Shown one piece after another: positions 43,639 through 52,623 of a stretch of DNA of 64,000 bases (the first letter of the stretch is position 1; each line of letters opens with the position of its first letter). This stretch comes from an uncultured Paracoccaceae bacterium (GTDB lineage Bacteria > Pseudomonadota > Alphaproteobacteria > Rhodobacterales > Rhodobacteraceae). A program made the position numbers and the translations under genes. Location: assembly GCA_947500775.1 (NCBI GenBank), contig CANMTD010000001.1, forward strand, positions 1-64,000. Reading direction: 5' to 3'. Below the pieces are notes generated by a model, which saw nothing but the letters and a program-made list of their open reading frames with translations, had not been told where the DNA came from and searched no databases.

Positions 43639-43804
43639 CATTGCATATCAGGGCCTTAATCTGAATGTTTTTGATATTTAGCCTTCAAGCAAGATTGAAT
43701 AAAATCCAATGCGGTGTTAACGATGGAGTTGGGAAGAAGAAGTATGACTTCGTTTGAGATTTTGCAGAAGAACGAAGCCTGTGTCCTGAGTTTCACAGTG
43801 AGGG

Positions 43805-43828
43805 ACCAACGGTAGTTGGTGTATTTTT
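43805..43828 (+). terminator. Attenuator-like hairpin with T-run just before the sugar transferase start
   Basis: ACCAAC, loop ggta, GTTGGT, then gta and five T, ending one base before the start region at 43830. No ribosome site is visible between hairpin and ATG, so the element may attenuate transcription or control translation initiation. Confidence 0.4.
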
Positions 43829-43829
43829 G

Positions 43830-44522
43830 ATGACTGTTAGTTTTCCGAAGAATGCCGAAGAGGCAAAAATACTGAGTTCGGCCCAGGTAATCCCGGGCCA
43901 TGATGCCAAAAAAAGTGGGGCCTACAGAAAAACATTTAAAAGAGTTTTTGATACAGCGGTGATCTTGGCCGCATCGGCGTTTATTTTGCCGCTGGTCGCG
44001 ATTTTGGCTGTTTTGATCAAGATGGATGGCGGTTCCGCGTTCTATCGGCAGCGTCGTGTTGGACGGAACGGAAAAGTTTTCAACATGTGGAAGCTTCGGA
44101 CAATGGTTCCGAACGCGCATGAACATCTGGAAGCCTATCTGAATGCAAACCCCGCCGCCCGGGTCGAATGGGATGCAACCCAGAAACTGAAGAATGACCC
44201 GCGCATCACCAAGGTCGGCCGTATCCTGCGCAAAACATCCCTGGATGAGTTGCCGCAGCTGTTCAATGTGATCAAAGGTGACATGTCGCTGGTCGGACCG
44301 CGTCCGATGATGTGCAGCCAGCGTGATCTTTATCCGGGCTCTGCCTATTTCAAAATGCGTCCGGGTATCACGGGCACGTGGCAGGTTTCGGATCGCAACG
44401 ACAGCGAATTCCAAAGTCGCGCGGGTTTCGACAATGGATATGAACGGAATCTGTCGTTCGGAACGGATTTGTCGATTTTGCTGAAAACCATTGGCGTGGT
44501 TGTCCGCGGTACGGGCTACTAA
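43830..44522 (+). CDS. Initiating undecaprenyl-phosphate sugar-1-phosphate transferase (ExoY/WcaJ-type)
   Basis: 230 residues. One membrane helix (about 39-65) precedes the bacterial sugar transferase domain: [36 protein letters not shown] and [11 protein letters not shown]. It loads the first sugar phosphate on the lipid carrier. TTG 43827 is possible; ATG 43830 is taken. It is the first + strand gene after the control region and is separated from the next gene by a strong hairpin. Confidence 0.94.
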   Translation: MTVSFPKNAEEAKILSSAQVIPGHDAKKSGAYRKTFKRVFDTAVILAASAFILPLVAILAVLIKMDGGSAFYRQRRVGRNGKVFNMWKLRTMVPNAHEHLEAYLNANPAARVEWDATQKLKNDPRITKVGRILRKTSLDELPQLFNVIKGDMSLVGPRPMMCSQRDLYPGSAYFKMRPGITGTWQVSDRNDSEFQSRAGFDNGYERNLSFGTDLSILLKTIGVVVRGTGY

Positions 44523-44552
44523 GACCCGCAATTATTGGGTAGAATGAATTTC

Positions 44553-44581
44553 GTAGCGCGCGATTAACGGTCGCGCGCTAC
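44553..44581 (+). terminator. Strong hairpin after the sugar transferase gene
   Basis: GTAGCGCGCGA, loop of seven, TCGCGCGCTAC: an 11-pair perfect stem 30 bases after the stop, followed only by ttact. It may act as partial terminator and set a lower or separate expression of the downstream export genes. Confidence 0.55.
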
Positions 44582-44642
44582 TTACTGGTGAGTGACCCGC
44601 ACACAGTGTTACTGTCTGGATGGGCAACAGGAGACTTTCGCC

Positions 44643-47072
44643 GTGAAGATCGGATTTTTCTTTCGGATATTTGTGGTCATGGTTGCCATGGCGGGTTTGG
44701 CGGGGTGTGACACTGCGGAAGAACGCGCTGAAAAGCATTTTCAAAAAAGCCTGGAGTTGCTGGAGTCGGGTGACGTCGATCGCGCGCTTGTGGAACTCAG
44801 AAATGTCTTCAACCTGAATGGCAAACATCTGGGTGCACGCGAAACCTATGCCAGAACGGTTCTGGCGCAGGGGAACATTCGCGAAGCGTTCGGCCAGTAT
44901 CTGCGTCTGGTCGAACAATACCCGGAAAATGCCAACGGCCGCCGTGCTTTGGCAGAACTGTCCGTCAAAATCCAGAACTGGGAAGAGGCCAAGCGTCACG
45001 GCACCAAGGCAATGGAACTGTCCCCCGACGATCCGCGGGTACAGGTCGTTGGGGCCGCACTTGCCTATCGCGATGCCTTACTGGCCGAAGATGAAACTGC
45101 CCGGCGCGACGCGTTGAAAAGCGCCTATGCCCTGCAAAAGATACTGCCTGACAATGAAATCAATCAGGGCATCATCATCGACGCGCTGGTGCGTGAGGGC
45201 GACAATACCGGTGCGCTGGCTGAAATTGATCTGGCGCTGAAAAACCGCCCCGATGAGATGCAGCTTTATCGTCTTCGGCTGGGGATATTGAATCAGCTTG
45301 GCGATAAGGATGCGATCGAGGCTCAGCTGGTCGACATGATCGCCCGCTTTCCCGAAGACGATACCACCAAGGCAACGTTGATCCGGTACTACATGTCGCA
45401 ACGGGATCTGGACAAGGCAGAGGCCCTGCTGCGCACGCAGATCGAACCCGGCAAACAGGATGACAGTGCCCGGATTACCCTGGTTCAGTTCCTGTCCCGC
45501 GCCCGCAGCACGGATGCCGCCATCGCCGAGCTGGAGACCTTCATCACCGAAGGGACCAACACAGATCGGTTCCGGTCTTTGCGGGCCGCATTGAATTTCG
45601 AAGCGGGCCGTCAGGATATCGCGATTTCCGAACTGGATGACATTCTGACCACCGCCGAAGAATCCGAACAGACGCGCGACATCAAGGTCATTCAGGCGCG
45701 CTTTCTGATCGCGACCGGGAATGAGGTCGGCGCGCGCAAGCTGGTCGAGGAAATTCTGGCCGCAGACCCGTCGATGGTCGAGGCGCTGAAGCTGCGCGCC
45801 AATTGGCTGATCGAATCCGATCAGGCCGACGAGGCGATCAACGTGCTGCGCACCGCGCTGGACCAGAACCCCGATGACGCCGACATCATGACCCTGATGG
45901 CCCGCGCGCATCAACGCAACGGCAGCCACGAACTGGCGGGAGAGCTGTTGTCGCTGGCCGTCGAGGCATCGAACAACGCCCCCGACGAAAGCCTGCGCTA
46001 CGCGCGGTATCTGTTGGCGGACGAAAGCTTTCTTCCGGCGGAATCGATGCTGGTCAAAGCCCTGCGGCTGTCGCCCAACAACCCCGATATCCTGATCCAG
46101 CTGGGCACAGTATATCTGGCGCTGGAGGATTGGCCACGTGCCGGTCAGGTCGAAAAGAACCTGCGTGACATTGGTACCCCCGAAACGATTGCCGAGGCGG
46201 ACCAGTTGCAGGTGCGCCTGCTTGCGGCCCAGTCGCGGGAAGAGGACGCGCTGAAGTTTCTGGAAAAACTGGCCGAAGAGACCGAAGGCGCGCTTGGGGC
46301 GCAGGTTTCTGTTGTGCGGGCCCAGTTGCTGCGGGGCGATTTGCAGGCGGCGCGCGATTATCTGAACAAGCTTCTGGCCGAAACGCCGGATCAGCAGGTG
46401 CTGAGATATCTGGATGCGGCGCTGTCGAACGTCGAGGGCGACAAGGAAGGGGCGCAAAGCAAATACCGCGCGCTTCTGGCCGAGAACGACAAGCTTGAAC
46501 GGATCTGGATCGAATTGATCCGCAGCCATCTGAGCAACGGTGATCGCGACGGTGCCATCGCCACCCTGACCGAGGCGCTGGAGGTTCTTCCGGCGGGTCG
46601 CGATTTGCTGTGGATGAAAGCCTCGATGCTGGAGCAGCAGGAAGATTTCGAAGGCGCGATTGCGATCTATGAAGATCTTTATGCCCAGAACACATCGACA
46701 CGGATCGTGGCCAACAATCTTGCTAGCCTGCTGGCAACGGTGCGCGATGATCCCGAAAGCCTGGATCGTGCCTATTCGGTGGCGCGCCGCCTGCGCGGGG
46801 CGGAATTTCCGCCCTATCAGGACACCTATGGCTGGATCGCTTTCCGGCGCGGAAATTACGAAGAGGCACTGGAACATCTGGAGCCCGCAGCCGAAGGCCT
46901 GCCCAACGATCCGCTGGTTCAATACCATCTGGCCAAAACCTATCTGGCGCTTGGCCGGGATGCGGATGCCTTGACGCAATTCGAGGTCGCATTGACCGCG
47001 GCGGGCGACAATCCGGCACCCGAATTCGAAGAGGCACGGCAAGAGGTTGCGCGCCTTAAAGCTGCTGAATAG
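44643..47072 (+). CDS. TPR-repeat lipoprotein of exosortase/EPS system (PrsT-like)
   Basis: 809 residues. Start GTG 44643 after AGGAG; the lipobox L-A-G-C puts the lipidated Cys near residue 22. Nearly all the rest is tetratricopeptide repeats, about eighteen to twenty helices pairs (A-E-K-H-F-Q-K-S-L-E-L-L-E-S-G-D first, N-Y-E-E-A-L-E-H-L-E-P-A near the end). Large TPR lipoproteins of this type are standard in exosortase-linked exopolysaccharide loci and probably scaffold export in the periplasm. An upstream ATG at 44592 would ruin the lipoprotein signal. Confidence 0.88.
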   Translation: MKIGFFFRIFVVMVAMAGLAGCDTAEERAEKHFQKSLELLESGDVDRALVELRNVFNLNGKHLGARETYARTVLAQGNIREAFGQYLRLVEQYPENANGRRALAELSVKIQNWEEAKRHGTKAMELSPDDPRVQVVGAALAYRDALLAEDETARRDALKSAYALQKILPDNEINQGIIIDALVREGDNTGALAEIDLALKNRPDEMQLYRLRLGILNQLGDKDAIEAQLVDMIARFPEDDTTKATLIRYYMSQRDLDKAEALLRTQIEPGKQDDSARITLVQFLSRARSTDAAIAELETFITEGTNTDRFRSLRAALNFEAGRQDIAISELDDILTTAEESEQTRDIKVIQARFLIATGNEVGARKLVEEILAADPSMVEALKLRANWLIESDQADEAINVLRTALDQNPDDADIMTLMARAHQRNGSHELAGELLSLAVEASNNAPDESLRYARYLLADESFLPAESMLVKALRLSPNNPDILIQLGTVYLALEDWPRAGQVEKNLRDIGTPETIAEADQLQVRLLAAQSREEDALKFLEKLAEETEGALGAQVSVVRAQLLRGDLQAARDYLNKLLAETPDQQVLRYLDAALSNVEGDKEGAQSKYRALLAENDKLERIWIELIRSHLSNGDRDGAIATLTEALEVLPAGRDLLWMKASMLEQQEDFEGAIAIYEDLYAQNTSTRIVANNLASLLATVRDDPESLDRAYSVARRLRGAEFPPYQDTYGWIAFRRGNYEEALEHLEPAAEGLPNDPLVQYHLAKTYLALGRDADALTQFEVALTAAGDNPAPEFEEARQEVARLKAAE

Positions 47073-47231
47073 CTGCCTTAATCGTGCTGAATGTGTTGCC
47101 GCAACGTGACGCCTGACATCTGGCTGGGCGCGTTTCGGCAACAGAACCCAATTTTGTCTTTGATTGCTGCGCGTTCGTCGGCATAGAGGGGCTAAAGCTG
47201 GTGGGTAGGCGAAACAATGAGGACCGATTTC

Positions 47232-47846
47232 ATGAAACGCATTGCTCTGGTATTGATGACGCTGTTTTTTGCGTCCGCCACGATGGCGGCTGCCGCGTCT
47301 GGCGGAAACTATTCCGTACGCGCCGGCGACACCCTGCAAATCGAAGTGCTTGAAGATTCAAGCCTGAACCGCAGCGTGCTGGTTCTGCCCGACGGGCGCT
47401 TCAGCTTTCCCTATGCCGGTACCATTCGCGCCTCGGGCCTGACCGTTGGTCAGATACAGCGCGCCGTATCATCGGGCATTGCCTCGGAATTCCGCGAACC
47501 CCCGACCGTGTTCGTATCGGTTGTCGGCATCCCCCAGCGTCTTGGGCAGGGCGAAGCGACGACCCGCACCATCGATGTCTATCTGGTGGGCGAGGTGAAC
47601 ACGCCCGGCCCCAAAGAGGTCAAACCCGGCACCACCATTCTGCAATTTCTGGCCCAAAGCGGTGGCTTCACCAAATTCGCCGCGACCAAACGCCTGCAAT
47701 TGCGCCGCCGCGATCCGCAAACCGGCACCGAACGCGTGTACCGGATCAACTATCGTGCGCTGTCAAACGGGGCCGCGTTGCAGAACGATATCGTTCTGGG
47801 CGATGGCGATGTTCTGATCGTGCCGGAAAGACGCCTGTTTGAATGA
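47232..47846 (+). CDS. Wza-like polysaccharide export protein
   Basis: 204 residues. Signal peptide about 1-23, no lipobox Cys. Polysaccharide-export domain Y-S-V-R-A-G-D-T-L-Q-I (about 28-38) with L-P-D-G-R-F-S-F-P-Y-A-G, then an SLBB-type domain with V-Y-L-V-G-E-V-N-T-P-G and L-A-Q-S-G-G-F. Shorter than Wza, as usual in exosortase loci. GAGGA eight bases before ATG 47232 supports this start over ATG 47217. Overlaps the beta-barrel gene by four bases. Confidence 0.92.
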   Translation: MKRIALVLMTLFFASATMAAAASGGNYSVRAGDTLQIEVLEDSSLNRSVLVLPDGRFSFPYAGTIRASGLTVGQIQRAVSSGIASEFREPPTVFVSVVGIPQRLGQGEATTRTIDVYLVGEVNTPGPKEVKPGTTILQFLAQSGGFTKFAATKRLQLRRRDPQTGTERVYRINYRALSNGAALQNDIVLGDGDVLIVPERRLFE

Positions 47847-49234
47847 ACAAGATGCCCGCGAGACTTGGCCCACTGATCCTGTCCGGGGTAGCCGCCTTTG
47901 GCGCGCTGCCTCTGGTCAGCGCATGGGCCCAGGAAAGCGGGCTGGAGATAACGGCGACCATCAAGGAAACGCTGCGTAGCAGTGACAATCTTGAACGGAT
48001 CGCCAACCCCTCGGGGCGAAGCACTATCGCGCAAACGGATTTGACGTTCGGGCTGACCAGCGAAACCCAGACGCAACAGCTTGCCGCGCAGTTTGGCGGC
48101 ACGATCGAAGCCGGGTATTTCGCCGACCGCGATGACAATGACCCCGATTTTTCGCAGTCGTTTTTCAATCTGAACTATGCGCGCGAGGTGCAGTCGGCCC
48201 TGCTGTCCTTTGATGCGGTTTATCGAAAATCGGATGTGCGGGACACCGATTTTGCCTCGGATTTCGATGATCGCGACCTGATTGTCGATCAGGGGGAGCT
48301 TGCCTCTTACGGGCTGAGCTTTGGTCTTGAAACCGGGCGCGACGCACCATTTGGCCTGACCTTTGATGTCGCGTTGCGGGAACGGAACTATTCCAACACC
48401 ACGGATGAGGATCTGTTCGACAGCGAAACCCAGTCCTATGATTTCGCCGCGCGGTTCGACCTGTCGCAGACAGCCACCCTGCGCGCGCTTGCCGAATATT
48501 CCGAATACGATGCGCAGGACAGCGAAGACACCTTGCGTGAATCGACAAGTTTTGGGTTCGGGCTGGGCTATGAGATTTCCCCATCCTTGCGGTTCAACGG
48601 GCAGATTACTCATGATCGCACCGAAACCACCGAAACGCTAAGCGGCACCCGTCGGCAGACCGTCGATCAGGGTCCGTCATACGAATTTGGGCTGACGCTG
48701 GATCGCCCCAACGGCACCATCGGCACCCGGTATAACAGCATCGTCCGGTCCACCGGCCGGCGCAGCACGTTCTGGCTGGACCGGACGCTTGATCTGCCCC
48801 GTGGCGGGTTGGAGGTGTCTTTGGGCGTTACCGAAAGCGACGACACATCCTCGCGGGCGATTGGCAATCTGGCCTACAGCCATGAACTGCCTTCGGGTGC
48901 CTTCACGGCCAACCTGTCCCAGTCGGCGACAACCCGAAACGAAGACAATGACGAAGCGGTGCGCACCAGCCTGACCCTGGGGTATGACCATCAGATCACC
49001 GCGATATCGCGGATTGGCGCCAGCGCGAATTTTGCGGACCTGAATGTTATTTCCGGCACCGGAAATGATACCGAGCGCAGCACCTTCGCGATCACCTATA
49101 GCCGAGAGGTCACGCGAGACTGGGATTTGACCACGGGATTCGAACACAGCTATTCAAAAGAAGATACCCAATCCAACCGAACCTCGAACACGGTCTTTCT
49201 GGGTCTGGAACGCAGCTTTTCGTTCCGCCCCTGA
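47843..49234 (+). CDS. Outer-membrane beta-barrel protein of EPS locus
   Basis: 463 residues. Signal peptide ending A-W-A-Q near 30. The mature chain alternates polar and hydrophobic residues throughout (many T-x-T-x, F-G-L, E-V-S-L-G-V patterns) and finishes F-L-G-L-E-R-S-F-S-F-R-P, with the aromatic ending of an outer-membrane barrel. Barrels in this position of exosortase loci are thought to form the outer-membrane pore with the short Wza-like protein, whose gene overlaps it. Confidence 0.82.
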   Translation: MNKMPARLGPLILSGVAAFGALPLVSAWAQESGLEITATIKETLRSSDNLERIANPSGRSTIAQTDLTFGLTSETQTQQLAAQFGGTIEAGYFADRDDNDPDFSQSFFNLNYAREVQSALLSFDAVYRKSDVRDTDFASDFDDRDLIVDQGELASYGLSFGLETGRDAPFGLTFDVALRERNYSNTTDEDLFDSETQSYDFAARFDLSQTATLRALAEYSEYDAQDSEDTLRESTSFGFGLGYEISPSLRFNGQITHDRTETTETLSGTRRQTVDQGPSYEFGLTLDRPNGTIGTRYNSIVRSTGRRSTFWLDRTLDLPRGGLEVSLGVTESDDTSSRAIGNLAYSHELPSGAFTANLSQSATTRNEDNDEAVRTSLTLGYDHQITAISRIGASANFADLNVISGTGNDTERSTFAITYSREVTRDWDLTTGFEHSYSKEDTQSNRTSNTVFLGLERSFSFRP

Positions 49235-49387
49235 CAACAATCCACCTGAGCCAACCTGCACTGTCCCCGCAGCGAGCGGATCACGGAAAAAAGAGGTCCG
49301 TTTTGTGGATCATGACAAGATATTCAGGTAAGAGCCACAGGGGTACAGGGCGCGCGCGCCCGGTCAGTTTTTAAGTTAAGGTGTATT

Positions 49388-50986
49388 TTGCAGATCGTTC
49401 AAAACCCATTTCTCAACAACTTTCGCAACCGGGGCGTCAACGTTGTTGGCCTGTTCTGGTTCGTGGCCCTGCTGGCGTCCGCCGTTCCTATATTCTGGAT
49501 AGGGTTCGAATCGCTGGCCAAGGCCTGGGCCACCCCCGAATACAGCCACGGCCCGCTGATCCCGATGATATCGCTGTATCTGTTTCTGCGAGAGCTGCGC
49601 CGCGCCCCCGCCGACGACACGCCGGTCACCGACCGCTGGCCCGGGCTGGTGCTGATCGGATTTGCGCTGGCATTGGCGATCATGGGCAATCTGGTGCGAA
49701 TCCCCGATATCGTAACCTATTCGTTCATCCTGTGGATGGGCGGTCTGGTACTGACCGTGTTCGGATGGAGGCGCGGTATCACCCATTGGGCGCCGGTGCT
49801 ACATCTGATCTTCATGCTGCCGCTGCCGCAATTCATGTACTGGAAGCTGTCGATCTTTCTGCAGGGCATATCGTCAGAGATTGGCGTCTGGTTTGTGTCA
49901 CTGACGGGGGTTTCGGTCTTTCTGGATGGCAATATCATCGATCTGGGCGTCTATAAATTGCAGGTGGCCGAGGCCTGTTCCGGCCTGCGCTATCTGTTCC
50001 CGATCCTGTCGTTTTCCTATCTGTTCGCGATCCTCTATCGTGGACCTTTGTGGCACAAGGCGGTGCTGTTGCTGTCCGCCGCGCCGCTGACCGTGCTGAT
50101 GAATTCGTTCCGGATCGGGGTGATCGGGGTGCTGGTGGATGCCTATGGCATCGAACAGGCCGAAGGGTTTCTGCATTTCTTCGAAGGCTGGGTCATCTTT
50201 CTGGCCTGTGTTGGTATCCTGTTCTGCATGGCCATCGGCATGCAGCGTCTGACACCCAACCCGTTGCCGCTGGCCGATGCGATCGATCTGGATTTTCAGG
50301 GCTTCGGCGGCATTCTCAAACGGATTGTCGGTATCAATGTATCGCGGGCGATGATCGTGGCCACGATCGGCACGTTGCTGGTGACCCTTGCGTGGGTGAC
50401 GGCCAAACCGCCGGTGGCGCCGCCGGTTGGGCGGGACCCGTTTGTCCTGTTCCCCAATGCGGTGGGCAGCTGGTCAGGCGTCCGTCAGACGCTGGAACCC
50501 AGTGTCGAAAACGTTCTGGCCGCTGATGACTATATCAACGCCACCTACGCGTCGCCCAGTGAGAACGGCGTGGTGAACCTGTTTGTTGCCTATTACGACA
50601 AACAGACCGAAGGTTCCGGCATTCATTCGCCCGAGGTCTGCCTGCCCGTCGGTGGGTGGGAGGTTTACGCCATCGACCCCACCACGGTCACGATCTCCGA
50701 CACGGTCTATGGCACCTTTCAGCTGAACCGCGCGGTGATCGAAAAGGGCGTGTCGCGGCAGATCGTCTATTACTGGTTCGAACAGCGCGGCAAGCGGTTC
50801 ACCAACGACTATCTGGCCAAAATCTCGGTGCTGCGCGACAGCCTGAAATACGGGCGGTCCGACGGGGCGCTGGTGCGGTTCGTCACCCCTGTCGGCAACA
50901 ATGAAACCGAAGCTGACGCCGACGCCCGCCTGCAACGGTTCATGCAGCAAAGCCTGTCCAAACTGCCGCGTTTCGTACCCGAGTGA
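49388..50986 (+). CDS. xrtD: Exosortase fused to EpsI domain (XrtD-type)
   Basis: 532 residues. Eight or more membrane helices in residues 20-290 hold the exosortase core: A-E-A-C-S-G-L-R-Y (Cys197), N-S-F-R-I-G (Arg242) and F-L-H-F-F-E-G (His263), the Cys-Arg-His active site of the family. From about 330 an EpsI domain follows ([18 protein letters not shown]). This fusion is characteristic of XrtD, whose targets end in a VPLPA-CTERM signal in Rhodobacterales; the subtype is from memory. Start TTG 49388, preceded by TTAAGGTG. No protein with such a C-terminal signal is encoded in this window. Confidence 0.9.
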   Translation: MQIVQNPFLNNFRNRGVNVVGLFWFVALLASAVPIFWIGFESLAKAWATPEYSHGPLIPMISLYLFLRELRRAPADDTPVTDRWPGLVLIGFALALAIMGNLVRIPDIVTYSFILWMGGLVLTVFGWRRGITHWAPVLHLIFMLPLPQFMYWKLSIFLQGISSEIGVWFVSLTGVSVFLDGNIIDLGVYKLQVAEACSGLRYLFPILSFSYLFAILYRGPLWHKAVLLLSAAPLTVLMNSFRIGVIGVLVDAYGIEQAEGFLHFFEGWVIFLACVGILFCMAIGMQRLTPNPLPLADAIDLDFQGFGGILKRIVGINVSRAMIVATIGTLLVTLAWVTAKPPVAPPVGRDPFVLFPNAVGSWSGVRQTLEPSVENVLAADDYINATYASPSENGVVNLFVAYYDKQTEGSGIHSPEVCLPVGGWEVYAIDPTTVTISDTVYGTFQLNRAVIEKGVSRQIVYYWFEQRGKRFTNDYLAKISVLRDSLKYGRSDGALVRFVTPVGNNETEADADARLQRFMQQSLSKLPRFVPE

Positions 50987-51026
50987 TTTCGGCGCGACGT
51001 GGTTTATTGGCTTGAACAAGGCCAAT

Positions 51027-51722
51027 ATGTCGCGCGATGATCGCGGGATGAACGATGTGACAGATGATGATGTGGTGACGGTGGCCGCTCGTAAGAGCCT
51101 GGTGCCATCCATCGCCGTGTTGATTGTTCTGATTGCGGCCTGTGTGCTGATCGAACTGTGCCTGACATTGGGCGATGCCGGTGCGTTCGGAATACCGCGC
51201 CTGCGGGCGTGGGCCTATGAAAACGGCGGTTTCTGGCCCGGTCTGCTGGAAGACTGGAAGCCGAACTATCCAAATCAGCCGATCCTGATGTTCGTCAGCT
51301 ATGGGTTTTTGCACAGCGGTCCGGCGCATCTGATCATGAATATGGTCGGGCTGTATTTTCTGGGGCGCGCGGTGATCGAACGGGTCGGGCCGTGGCGCCT
51401 GTGTCTGCTTTATGCGCTGGCTCTGGTCGGTGGCGCCGGTGGGTTTGGCCTGCTGGCCGACAGCCTGCGGCCGATGGTGGGGGCCTCGGGCGCGTTGTTC
51501 GGGTTGGCGGGTGCTTTGCTGGCATGGAACTATGTGGACCGGTTCGCCTTTGATAAACGTCTGTGGCCGGTGGCCCGGGTTGTGATCGTGCTTGTTGCCA
51601 TCAACGTGGTGCAATGGTGGGCGATGAACGGCCAGCTGGCGTGGGAGGCGCATCTTGGCGGGTTTGTCAGCGGCTGGGTCGTCGCGTTGTTGCTGGACCC
51701 TCGCAGCCAGCCGATTGCCTGA
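51027..51722 (+). CDS. Rhomboid-family intramembrane serine protease
   Basis: 231 residues, about six membrane helices. G-A-S-G-A-L-F-G contains the catalytic Ser, and E-A-H-L-G-G-F-V-S-G the catalytic His; H-L-I-M-N-M is the conserved L-x-x-N segment region. The frame is open further upstream into the exosortase gene, but ATG 51027 has AAGG five bases before it and starts just past the exosortase stop. Substrate unknown. Confidence 0.88.
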   Translation: MSRDDRGMNDVTDDDVVTVAARKSLVPSIAVLIVLIAACVLIELCLTLGDAGAFGIPRLRAWAYENGGFWPGLLEDWKPNYPNQPILMFVSYGFLHSGPAHLIMNMVGLYFLGRAVIERVGPWRLCLLYALALVGGAGGFGLLADSLRPMVGASGALFGLAGALLAWNYVDRFAFDKRLWPVARVVIVLVAINVVQWWAMNGQLAWEAHLGGFVSGWVVALLLDPRSQPIA

Positions 51723-51725
51723 CCG

Positions 51726-52514
51726 ATGATTGGCCCGCTCAAACGCCTGTTCCCGTCCCCCGCCCCGCCCGCAGAATTGGTGCAGGGGCCCATGCCTGAC
51801 CGGCAAACCTGTGTGATTGGCGATATCCACGGTCGCGCCGATCTGTTGGCGCAGATGCTGGAGGCCCTAGCCGATGACGGGTTGGATCAGGCCACCGATT
51901 GGGTCTTTGTCGGCGATTATATCGACCGCGGACCGCAAAGCGCGCAGGTGCTTGAAATCCTGCATGAGCTGCAGACCCGGCAGCCCGATAGGATCACCTG
52001 CCTGCTGGGTAATCACGAACGGATGATGCTGGATTTTCTAGATGACCCCATGCGCAACGCCGATCTGTGGTTGCGCAACGGCGGGCTGGAGACGCTGGCC
52101 AGCTTTTCCATAGGACGGGTCCATGCGGCCAGTGAAAAGGCCCGCAAACAGGCCCTGGCCGAGGCTTTGCGCGCCGCCCTGACCCCGCCGGTCGAGGCGT
52201 GGTTGCGCGCCCTGCCAGTGATCTGGCGCAGCGGATCACTGGCCGTTGTCCATGCAAATGCGGACCCTTTGCGCGGGCTTGATGAACAGCAAGAGCGGAC
52301 ATTGCTATGGGGGCGCCCCCGCCCGGAACAACCGCCGCGCGCGGATGGTATCTGGGTGGCGCATGGCCACACGATTGTCCCCGCGCCGACCGCGCAATAC
52401 GGGCGCATCGCGGTGGATACAGGGGCGGTTGCTGGCGGTGGGCTGACAGCTGCGGTGTGCGCGGCGGGTAAGGTGCGTTTCATGACCATCGGCAAAGAAA
52501 CCAACCAAGGATAG
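51726..52514 (+). CDS. Metallophosphatase (bis(5'-nucleosyl)-tetraphosphatase/PP1-like)
   Basis: 262 residues. All calcineurin-type metal motifs are present: G-D-I-H-G-R, G-D-Y-I-D-R-G, G-N-H-E, V-H-A-N and A-H-G-H-T. Related proteins act as Ser/Thr phosphatases or diadenosine tetraphosphatases. It starts four bases after the rhomboid stop. A later ATG at 51793 would remove a Pro-rich leader. Next to a tyrosine-kinase-controlled polysaccharide locus it might have a regulatory role (inference). Confidence 0.85.
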   Translation: MIGPLKRLFPSPAPPAELVQGPMPDRQTCVIGDIHGRADLLAQMLEALADDGLDQATDWVFVGDYIDRGPQSAQVLEILHELQTRQPDRITCLLGNHERMMLDFLDDPMRNADLWLRNGGLETLASFSIGRVHAASEKARKQALAEALRAALTPPVEAWLRALPVIWRSGSLAVVHANADPLRGLDEQQERTLLWGRPRPEQPPRADGIWVAHGHTIVPAPTAQYGRIAVDTGAVAGGGLTAAVCAAGKVRFMTIGKETNQG

Positions 52515-52623
52515 GCGGCTGCCACACCCGTGCCTTGCTGGTTTCAAATTGTGCGATGAGAATTGGCTGGAGGATGCTCAACCTTAGCGATAGTCTGGCG
52601 GTGGAAATGGGAATGGGGACGAC

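Larger units (their letters stand above)
43275..43829. other. AT-rich divergent intergenic control region
   Basis: 555 bases without a convincing gene between the divergent ATPase and sugar transferase genes. It is clearly more AT-rich than its flanks and holds several inverted repeats listed separately, plus a loose TTGATA-18-TTGAAT promoter match at 43671-43700 pointing to the sugar transferase. It probably carries the promoters and operators for both arms of the exopolysaccharide locus. Confidence 0.6.

Noticed and set aside
43656-44531. 291-codon - strand open frame over the sugar transferase gene
   Set aside because: The + strand carries every sugar transferase motif; the - strand product has none.
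45078-47339. 753-codon - strand open frame opposite the TPR lipoprotein gene
   Set aside because: Low-complexity Gln/Arg/Phe-rich translation opposite an unambiguous TPR gene.
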